Source: an uncultured Collinsella sp. (lineage in GTDB: Bacteria > Actinomycetota > Coriobacteriia > Coriobacteriales > Coriobacteriaceae). From it: 10,879 nt of DNA. The translations under genes were made by a program, and so were the position numbers. The notes under the pieces were generated by a model. The model did no database searches and was not told the origin of the DNA. It worked only from the letters and a program-made list of their open reading frames with translations. This document shows, one piece after another, positions 5,991-10,879 of this stretch. The DNA is taken from positions 1 to 10,879 of the forward strand of contig CAAECT010000105.1 in the NCBI GenBank assembly GCA_900754435.1. Direction: 5' to 3'. Within the stretch, counting starts at the first letter, position 1. Every line of letters begins with the position of its first letter.

Positions 5991-7106
5991 AACCGCAGCC
6001 GTCCACGATCGAACTGTTTTGTGTCTAACGGGCATCTTTCCGTCAATTACTCCCAATTTTGTCCAGTCAACGAATAGTTCAGACCGAAGTAATGTCTCAG
6101 CCCTTTGCTCATCTGAGCTTTTATCGCGATATTCAGCATCGAGCATCCTGCATACGGCCTTAACGATCGCGCGGAATCTACCCTCATCGGATATCTGTCT
6201 GTGTGTAAGGAGAAGCACATCGTAGCCCATGGCCTGAAGGGCCGTCATGCGGTCAGCGTCACGCAAGCCATCCCCTGCGCGTCCGTGCGAGGCCTTTCCC
6301 TGACATTCAATGGCCACCTGTCGCCTACCGTCCGGCGAAGAAAGAAGTAGGTCGATATATACACGGGACTTTCCCACAATCGCTCGAGCACTTGTGTTTA
6401 ACGTCACTTCGACATTGAGCTCTATGCCGCAAAACCCTTCGCCTCCCAGGGCTCGCGGCAGTCCAAGCAACAAATACGCCTCGACCTCAAAAGGCGACGC
6501 GGCACCCAATGGAACGAGTTGCGATACCGCCATAAATCTATTGCCGTAACGCATCCCACAAACATCTGAACAAAAACGGTCAAGGTCTCCGCCCAAAACC
6601 AAAGCGTCTCGACGCCATAAATTTGAGGCGGTGCCGTCCTCGGACGGGCAGCGCGCCCAACCGAACGTTGTCGAAATCGCACCCGAATCAATTGCACGCG
6701 AAAGCTCCGTCTCAAGTAACGCCGGCAGGGCACACACCGCAAACAAGCCACACATCTCCGCCAATACCAAAAGAAGCTGAAGATCCGTCAGATGCCGTGA
6801 CATGATGAATGCCGTCAGTAGAGGAGACGTAATCAAAAATCCATGCTCCGTTTCCAGCACGGATTCCCTGGGGAGCTCAACAAGAAACAGCCGCTGCCTA
6901 ATGCTGGCAGGACAAGTCCGTTTGTTTCTCGTCCGAACCAATGTATACAACGGAAAACCGAGTGCGACCGCAGCCGTCGGGTTGCGGGCGAGATCATATC
7001 GCTGCCGGTCTTCTTCCGGTCGTGGAAGCGGCGGACACAAAGCGCGGACTTGAGGAGGCAAACGCCAGTACCTAAAAGCCGATATGTCACAAAGTAGATC
7101 CTTCAT
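5979..7106 (-). CDS. DUF559/Vsr-like nuclease-fold protein, 375 aa
   Basis: The C-terminal half fits the DUF559-type branch of the PD-(D/E)XK/Vsr nuclease fold. It has a SPFEVEAYLLLGLP helix (residues 204-217), the metal-site strand VYIDLLL (Asp252), VAIECQGKASHG (Glu267, Gln269, Lys271), then a LRDADRMTALQAMGYDVLLLT segment (281-301) like the R-x-x-D-R...L...G-(Y/W)-x-V-L signature. The first half is hydrophobic, with a SAFRYWRLPP start and FLITSPLLTAFIMSRHL; it recalls AbiEi-like N-terminal regions of actinobacterial DUF559 proteins, but only loosely. Nuclease activity is inferred. Third-position choice is less biased than in pdxS or the rubrerythrin gene, compatible with transfer. The ATG at 7106 is preferred to a GTG at 7112; neither has a visible ribosome binding site. 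The last four codons (Leu-Ser-Glu-stop) come from repeat copy 1. Confidence 0.7.
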   Translation of the reverse strand: MKDLLCDISAFRYWRLPPQVRALCPPLPRPEEDRQRYDLARNPTAAVALGFPLYTLVRTRNKRTCPASIRQRLFLVELPRESVLETEHGFLITSPLLTAFIMSRHLTDLQLLLVLAEMCGLFAVCALPALLETELSRAIDSGAISTTFGWARCPSEDGTASNLWRRDALVLGGDLDRFCSDVCGMRYGNRFMAVSQLVPLGAASPFEVEAYLLLGLPRALGGEGFCGIELNVEVTLNTSARAIVGKSRVYIDLLLSSPDGRRQVAIECQGKASHGRAGDGLRDADRMTALQAMGYDVLLLTHRQISDEGRFRAIVKAVCRMLDAEYRDKSSDEQRAETLLRSELFVDWTKLGVIDGKMPVRHKTVRSWTAAVLSE

Positions 7107-7147
7107 AGGCACAGGAAAACACGAATTTCAACCCAGTCAGTCACGCA

Positions 7148-7165
7148 TTGGCGCGAACGCGCCAA
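7148..7165. promoter_or_regulatory. Perfect 18-bp palindrome upstream of the nuclease-like gene
   Basis: TTGGCGCG and CGCGCCAA meet around a 2-base centre AA. It lies about 45 bases before the nuclease-like gene start. There is no T-run, so it is not an obvious terminator; it could be an operator or part of a repeat. Confidence 0.5.
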
Positions 7166-7189
7166 AAATGGTGCCGAACGGACTGCCAA

Positions 7190-7255
7190 GTTTTCAACAG
7201 CCCTCCCCAACTGGCCAAAAGCTTGCCGAGAGCTGGACGAAGTTCTGTTGAAAAC
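7190..7255. repeat. 66-bp element with 11-bp terminal inverted repeats
   Basis: GTTTTCAACAG at 7190-7200 and its exact complement CTGTTGAAAAC at 7245-7255 bound a 44-base non-coding core. The outer flank on the right is a run of T residues (7260-7266). It lies between the nuclease-like gene and repeat copy 2 and does not resemble the 123-bp repeat. It may be a second small interspersed element or a regulatory hairpin. Confidence 0.55.
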
Positions 7256-7287
7256 CCCATTTTTTTCTCATGCAGAAGCTTTGCGCG

Positions 7288-7410
7288 ACAAGTGAGTAGA
7301 CTTTTTTGAACATCCCGAGCAGCCCGGTCATCCTGCTTTTCAAAACCGCAGGTAGATAGCTTGTTACAAAACTGCCTGGTCGCCAAAGTTCCAAAAGCCT
7401 ACTCACTTAG
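7288..7410. repeat. 123-bp MITE-like hairpin repeat, copy 2
   Basis: An ungapped hand alignment with copy 1 (5868-5990) gives about 93 of 123 matching bases. Its ends are ACAAGTGAGTAGACTTTT (left) and the complement of CTAAGTGAGTAGGCTTTT (right), so the terminal repeats have drifted by a few bases. The most conserved parts are the two ends, CCGAGCAG, and GCCTGGTCGCC. It has the same orientation as copy 1 and likewise provides the end of the adjacent minus-strand gene, here the PdxR-type regulator (stop at 7399-7401). Confidence 0.85.
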
Positions 7411-8838
7411 GTTGCAGAGTGCTCCCATTAGCTGCGATTCCAAGGTATTTAGCGCTTTTGAACTCAAATCGTCATACTGAACAAGAATTTGACTTGAGTT
7501 TTCAGGGACAAATGCGCCATCGGCACACCAATAACAGTCACTGATATCGACAAAAGGGATACTCGAGCGCGTGAGGGCCCGCACAAAAGAGCTTCCGCCC
7601 GCTCCGCGCTCCGCAACCACGGTGCAGTAAAGGCCCGCGTCTGCATGCTCGATCGAGACTTCCCCTGCCGGAAATGCCTTCCGTACAAGCGCCACTAGGC
7701 CATCACGCGCCTCGCGGGCACGAACGCGCACGCGGTTCACATGACGCTCGTAATCACCCGATTCCAGCAAGCGAGCCAATGCAACTTGATCTATGGAGCT
7801 AACCGACGAGGCGTAAAAACCAAGGTCGCGCCTAAACCGCTCCATCAGCTCGTCGGGCAACACCATGTACGCTAGGCGCAACGCCGAAGACAGGCTCTTC
7901 GAAAACGTGTTGGTGTAGATAACCGACTGGGCGGCATCGATCGACGCGAGCGCGGGAATCGGCTTCCCGGCAAGGCGAAACTCACAATCAAAGTCATCTT
8001 CGATGAGATACCGACCTGGTCGCTCGGCGGCCCAGCTCAGAAGCGCATAGCGACGCGCAATGCTCGTCACAAGGCCGGTTGGATATTGGTGAGACGGCAT
8101 CAGGTGAAGTACATCGGTCCCGGTTTTCTGCAGAGCGCTCAAGTCCACCCCCTCATCATCCAACGGGATATGTCGAACTTTGCAGCCCATAGCCTGATAA
8201 ATGCGCGTCAGACGTAAATAGCCCGGGTCCTCAACGGCATACACCTTGTCAGCGCCAAGCAACTGAACCAACATGGTATCGAGCAGCTGAGCGCCCGCGC
8301 CGATAACAATGTTATTGGGGTCGACATTCATACCCCTCGTCCCGCGCAGATGATGAGCAATTGCGCATCGTAGCCGAACGGTGCCCTGTGCCGGTGCGGG
8401 CGAAAAGATCTCGCGCTCGTCTTCGGATGTCAGCGTCGCCCGCAGTGCGCTTTGCCAAAGCCGCGCCGCCTCCAAAGCGGAAGGAGAAAGTGCATCGAAC
8501 AGCTCAACCTGTCCGTTGACATCATGCGCGCTAGGACCAGCAGAGGCGGCATCTCGGTCGATGCCCTCCGCAGCCGAAGCCAAAACCGGTGCATCCGGAA
8601 GCTCGCAAGCGTAGTAGCCACGACGCGGCATTGAGCAAATATAGCCCTCGGCAAGTAACTGGCTATATGCATTTTCGATAGTAATGACACTGATTCCCAG
8701 ATGACTGGCAAAGGCGCGCTTAGACGGCAAATGCTCCCCCGCCGCAATGCGTCCAGCAACAATATCGTCTCGAATTTGCTGGTAAACATACTCATAGAGC
8801 GATGCTTCGCCGCGTTTTTCCAAATTGTAGTCAAGCAT
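7399..8838 (-). CDS. pdxR: MocR/PdxR-type transcriptional regulator, 479 aa
   Basis: An N-terminal GntR-type winged helix-turn-helix (about residues 14-78, with LPSKRAFASHLGISVITIENAYSQLLAEGY) is joined by a linker to a class I aminotransferase-like domain (about 115-470). The latter shows the PLP-binding features IEDDFDCEFR and the Schiff-base lysine in TFSKSLSSALRLAY (Lys314). MocR proteins use PLP as an effector; PdxR members sense it and control pdxST. Divergent placement next to pdxST supports this role and the symbol. I chose the ATG at 8838, with AGGTGATAGG just upstream; a longer frame would need a TTG at 8871. The C-terminus (ALCNLSE) is odd: its last three residues and stop are encoded by the end of the repeat at 7288-7410, so the original end may have been replaced. 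Confidence 0.88.
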   Translation of the reverse strand: MLDYNLEKRGEASLYEYVYQQIRDDIVAGRIAAGEHLPSKRAFASHLGISVITIENAYSQLLAEGYICSMPRRGYYACELPDAPVLASAAEGIDRDAASAGPSAHDVNGQVELFDALSPSALEAARLWQSALRATLTSEDEREIFSPAPAQGTVRLRCAIAHHLRGTRGMNVDPNNIVIGAGAQLLDTMLVQLLGADKVYAVEDPGYLRLTRIYQAMGCKVRHIPLDDEGVDLSALQKTGTDVLHLMPSHQYPTGLVTSIARRYALLSWAAERPGRYLIEDDFDCEFRLAGKPIPALASIDAAQSVIYTNTFSKSLSSALRLAYMVLPDELMERFRRDLGFYASSVSSIDQVALARLLESGDYERHVNRVRVRAREARDGLVALVRKAFPAGEVSIEHADAGLYCTVVAERGAGGSSFVRALTRSSIPFVDISDCYWCADGAFVPENSSQILVQYDDLSSKALNTLESQLMGALCNLSE

Positions 8839-8849
8839 GAGCCTATCAC

Positions 8850-8895
8850 CTGACCTTATTAAGCCATTCAATCTGGTATTAGTCTGACCTTGTTA
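8850..8895. promoter_or_regulatory. Two direct repeats, candidate PdxR operators
   Basis: CTGACCTTATTA (8850-8861) and CTGACCTTGTTA (8884-8895) match at 11 of 12 bases and are 34 bases apart, about three helical turns. They lie in the divergent pdxR-pdxS intergenic region. Direct repeats in this position are characteristic of MocR/PdxR binding sites. Binding itself is inferred. Confidence 0.6.
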
Positions 8896-8899
8896 TTAT
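8891..8899 (+). promoter_or_regulatory. Extended -10 promoter candidate for pdxST
   Basis: TG-T-TATTAT forms an extended -10 with a 5 of 6 match to TATAAT. No good -35 is present 16-18 bases upstream, which would fit a promoter needing an activator such as PdxR. The second direct repeat overlaps it. A start near 8906 would give a leader of about 78 bases. Confidence 0.45.
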
Positions 8900-8983
8900 C
8901 TCGAAAACTGAGTATTTCGCCATACCCAGCTCCCCGATAGGATATTCCGTCAAGCAATGCACATGCCAACCAAGGGAGCAACC

Positions 8984-9874
8984 ATGGCAGAACAGAACAG
9001 CAAGGCCGACCGCGTCAAACTCAATCGCGAGCTCGCGCAGATGCTCAAGGGCGGCGTCATCATGGACGTTACCACGCCCGAGCAGGCACGCATCGCCGAG
9101 GAGGCAGGCGCCTGCGCCGTCATGGCCCTCGAGCGCATCCCGGCCGACATCCGTGCCGCAGGCGGCGTCTCGCGCATGAGCGACCCCAAGATGATCAAGG
9201 GCATCCAGGAGGCCGTCTCCATCCCCGTCATGGCCAAGTGCCGCATCGGTCACATCGTCGAGGCGCAGGTCCTGCAGGCCATCGAGATCGACTACATCGA
9301 TGAGTCCGAGGTTCTCTCCCCTGCCGATGACGTCTATCACATCGACAAGACCCAGTTTGACGTGCCGTTTGTCTGCGGCGCCCGTGATCTGGGCGAGGCG
9401 CTGCGCCGTGTTGCCGAAGGCGCCACGATGATTCGCACCAAGGGTGAGCCGGGTACGGGCGACGTCGTTCAGGCCGTGCGTCACATGCGCAAGATCCAAA
9501 AGCAGATCCGTGACGTTGTTGCCCTGCGCAACGACGAGCTCTTTGAGGCAGCCAAGCAACTGCAGGTTCCGGTCGAGCTGGTGCGCGAGGTCCATGCCAC
9601 GGGTAAGCTTCCCGTCGTGAACTTTGCCGCCGGCGGCGTAGCGACCCCCGCCGACGCCGCGCTGATGATGCAGCTGGGCGCCGAAGGCGTGTTTGTCGGC
9701 TCGGGCATCTTTAAGAGCGGCGACCCCGCCAAGCGCGCAGCCGCCATCGTCAAGGCCGTGACAAACTTCACCGATGCCAAGCTCATTGCCGAGCTTTCAG
9801 AGGACCTGGGCGAGGCCATGGTGGGCATCAACGCCGACGAGATCGAGATTATCATGGAAGAGCGCGGGCGCTAG
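8984..9874 (+). CDS. pdxS: Pyridoxal 5'-phosphate synthase, synthase subunit PdxS
   Basis: PdxS condenses ribose 5-phosphate (or ribulose 5-phosphate), glyceraldehyde 3-phosphate and ammonia into pyridoxal 5'-phosphate, working as a dodecamer with PdxT in the cytosol. The 296-residue length is normal. The highly conserved beta-barrel is complete: GGVIMDV with Asp28, [21 protein letters not shown] (49-68), VMAKCRIGH with the substrate lysine Lys85, and [11 protein letters not shown] with the second lysine Lys153. The spacing of 68 equals that of Lys81/Lys149 in Bacillus subtilis PdxS. Also present are [36 protein letters not shown]. The ATG at 8984 has AGGGAG 7 bases upstream and starts at the family-typical place; a longer in-frame start at 8957 is unlikely. 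pdxT follows after 20 bases. Confidence 0.97.
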   Translation: MAEQNSKADRVKLNRELAQMLKGGVIMDVTTPEQARIAEEAGACAVMALERIPADIRAAGGVSRMSDPKMIKGIQEAVSIPVMAKCRIGHIVEAQVLQAIEIDYIDESEVLSPADDVYHIDKTQFDVPFVCGARDLGEALRRVAEGATMIRTKGEPGTGDVVQAVRHMRKIQKQIRDVVALRNDELFEAAKQLQVPVELVREVHATGKLPVVNFAAGGVATPADAALMMQLGAEGVFVGSGIFKSGDPAKRAAAIVKAVTNFTDAKLIAELSEDLGEAMVGINADEIEIIMEERGR

Positions 9875-9894
9875 TCCAGCAGAAAGGATCGCAC

Positions 9895-10482
9895 ATGAGC
9901 GATTATGCAGACCAAACGGTCGCCGTGCTGGCGGTCCAAGGCGCATTTGCCGAGCACGAGGCAAGACTATCCGAGCTGGGCGCGCGCTGTATTGAGCTGA
10001 GGCAGGCGGCTGATTTGAAGCAGGACTTTGACCGTCTGGTACTTCCCGGCGGCGAGGCTACCGTTCAAGGGAAGCTGCTTGATGAGTTGGGCATGCTCGA
10101 GGAGCTTCGCACCCGCATTGTTGAAGGCATGCCCGTCCTGGGCACCTGCGCCGGCCTGATTCTGCTGGCTCACGACCTTGCCGCCCATGACGATAAGGGC
10201 ACGCCGCGCCTGGCAACCATGGATGTGCTCGTTGAGCGCAATGCCTACGGCAGGCAGCTCGGCAGTTTTCGAACCAAGGGGCAGGTAGCTGGCATCGACG
10301 GTGAAGTGCCGCTGACGTTTATCCGCGCGCCCCGCATCGTCGAGGTCCACGGCGACGCAAAGGCCTTAGCGAAAGTCGACGGCCGTATCGTCGCCGCGCG
10401 CCAGGGCAACCAGCTCGGCGTAACCTTCCACCCCGAACTCGACGAAGACACCCGCCTCCACGAACTGTTCCTACAAATGTAG
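9895..10482 (+). CDS. pdxT: Pyridoxal 5'-phosphate synthase, glutaminase subunit PdxT
   Basis: PdxT is a class I glutamine amidotransferase that releases ammonia from glutamine and channels it to PdxS. The nucleophile is Cys85 in GTCAGLILLA, and the His-Glu pair is in TFHPEL (His179, Glu181). The family motifs VLAVQGAFAEH (11-21), FIRAP (142-146) and the PGGE oxyanion region (51-54) are present. One difference is seen: the usual PGGEST reads PGGEAT here (Ala55). The length of 195 is normal. An AGAAAGGA ribosome binding site precedes the ATG at 9895, which follows pdxS by 20 bases, so the two form one operon. A long hairpin follows 24 bases after the stop. Confidence 0.96.
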   Translation: MSDYADQTVAVLAVQGAFAEHEARLSELGARCIELRQAADLKQDFDRLVLPGGEATVQGKLLDELGMLEELRTRIVEGMPVLGTCAGLILLAHDLAAHDDKGTPRLATMDVLVERNAYGRQLGSFRTKGQVAGIDGEVPLTFIRAPRIVEVHGDAKALAKVDGRIVAARQGNQLGVTFHPELDEDTRLHELFLQM

Positions 10483-10506
10483 GCATCGAAATCAACAAAC
10501 GAAACG

Positions 10507-10568
10507 AGAGTGGATGATCTCCCACTTTGAGCTTGAATGCAGGCTCAAACCGGGAGATCATCCACTCT
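10507..10568 (+). terminator. Long hairpin after pdxT, probable terminator
   Basis: A perfect 17-bp stem (AGAGTGGATGATCTCCC at 10507-10523 with its complement at 10552-10568) encloses a 2-base internal loop, a further 7-bp stem (TTTGAGC/GCTCAAA) and a 10-base loop. It is followed by TGTTCT, a weak T-tract. It could end the pdxST transcript, but the unusual length also suggests a palindromic repeat element. Confidence 0.6.
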
Positions 10569-10575
10569 TGTTCTA

Positions 10576-10655
10576 TGTAGTCGTTTAAGAACGTCCCCAA
10601 TGACTACAAGGAGTGTCCCAAGCTGCCGGCAGAAAAGGAACGTCCCTACCTGCCG
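10576..10655. repeat. Two REP-like hairpins sharing a GAACGTCCC loop
   Basis: TGTAGTC (10576-10582) pairs with GACTACA (10602-10608), and CGGCAG (10627-10632) pairs with CTGCCG (10650-10655). Both loops contain GAACGTCCC, and a related AGTGTCCC lies between them. The arms differ completely while the loop motif is kept. The gene-free stretch 10483-10837 otherwise holds only the pdxT hairpin and the hairpins of the gene at the right edge. Confidence 0.55.
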
Positions 10656-10733
10656 CATCCGGAGCAAGACAACGCCGCAGGCAGAGGACGGACAGCGAGC
10701 GGGTCGCATTTGTGACAAGGTGGCGTGAAACGA

Positions 10734-10762
10734 AAGGGCGCTGACCTTCTGGTCGCGCCCTT
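10734..10762 (-). terminator. Hairpin terminator for the right-edge minus-strand gene
   Basis: On the minus strand AAGGGCGC, GACC, an AGAA loop, GGTC, a bulged A and GCGCCCTT form a 12-bp stem. It is followed by TCGTTT. The tail is T-poor, but the stem is strong and lies about 75 bases after the stop codon at 10838. Confidence 0.6.
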
Positions 10763-10811
10763 GAAGTTGAACGTCAGATTGTCCAAATGCGGCCCGCGCA
10801 GCGTCGGCCCT

Positions 10812-10837
10812 TTACGGCGTTTGGTAAAACGCCGTAA
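10812..10837 (-). terminator. Perfect 11-bp stem-loop abutting a stop codon
   Basis: TTACGGCGTTT and AAACGCCGTAA enclose a 4-base loop. The stem starts at the base next to the TAG of the right-edge gene. There is no T-run on either side, so it may protect the mRNA 3' end rather than terminate. Confidence 0.4.
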
Positions 10838-10879
10838 CTAAAAACGATTGCCGCGGAAGCCGCCACCGTTGCGGCCACC
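10838..10879 (-). CDS. C-terminal Gly/Arg-rich tail of a partial gene
   Basis: Only the last 13 codons are in the window, encoding GGRNGGGFRGNRF followed by TAG. Such RGG-like tails are typical of DEAD-box RNA helicases and of other bacterial RNA-binding proteins. The tail alone cannot decide between them. Two hairpins follow the stop on the minus strand, which supports this being a true gene end. Confidence 0.55.
   Translation of the reverse strand, partial: GGRNGGGFRGNRF

Noticed and set aside
7141..7406. 81- and 70-codon minus-strand frames between pdxR and the nuclease-like gene
   Set aside because: They are made of the 66-bp element, the palindrome and repeat copy 2, and show no protein-like conservation signal or domain.
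5868..7410. The repeat pair as a composite transposon or CRISPR-like array
   Set aside because: No transposase is encoded between or in the repeats, and there are only two well-separated copies with a gene between, so neither label is supported.
8839..8871. Longer PdxR-type protein beginning at a TTG
   Set aside because: The ATG at 8838 has a better ribosome binding site, and the extension would run through one candidate operator.
8957..8983. Longer N-terminus for PdxS
   Set aside because: The ATG at 8984 has a good AGGGAG site and matches the usual PdxS start; the extension lacks a ribosome binding site.

Overview
The window reads as chromosomal DNA from a GC-rich anaerobic actinobacterium of the Coriobacteriia, most like Collinsella. 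This is an inference from GAG/GCC-rich codon use in the core genes, a reverse-rubrerythrin peroxidase, a DUF2130 coiled-coil protein with its typical N-terminus, and a pdxR-pdxST locus. No rRNA, tRNA, CRISPR array or complete transposase is visible.

Layout. Positions 1-2310 hold a minus-strand cluster: a truncated DUF2130 protein at the left edge, a small calcineurin-like phosphoesterase, a 58-codon small gene broken by an in-frame TAA, and a stand-alone HIRAN-domain protein. Upstream of these is an unannotated-looking 27-residue hydrophobic peptide gene whose ribosome binding site lies inside a hairpin, resembling the holin-like / type I toxin peptides of Gram-positive bacteria. Positions 2311-4920 hold a two-gene minus-strand operon of an aldehyde dehydrogenase and an iron-dependent alcohol dehydrogenase, which could act in sequence on an alcohol. 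Divergent from it (5177-5737, plus) is a reverse rubrerythrin with its own promoter, a structured leader and a strong terminator.

Positions 5868-7410 form the most unusual part. Two copies of a 123-bp hairpin-forming repeat (about 76% identical by hand alignment, 18-bp terminal inverted repeats) flank a gene for a DUF559/Vsr-like nuclease-fold protein. The repeat ends carry stop codons in all three frames. Both the nuclease gene and the neighbouring regulator gene end in the same repeat-derived codons (Leu-Ser-Glu-stop). A further 66-bp inverted-repeat element and a perfect palindrome lie in the nuclease leader.

Positions 7399-10482 are the vitamin B6 locus: a MocR/PdxR-type regulator (minus) divergent from pdxS and pdxT (plus), which make pyridoxal 5'-phosphate from glutamine, a pentose phosphate and a triose phosphate. 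Two near-identical 12-bp direct repeats in the shared promoter region are good candidates for the regulator's operators. After pdxT comes about 355 bp without genes but full of hairpins, including REP-like units with a GTCCC loop motif related to one at 705-743. The right edge holds the last 13 codons of a minus-strand gene with a Gly/Arg-rich tail.
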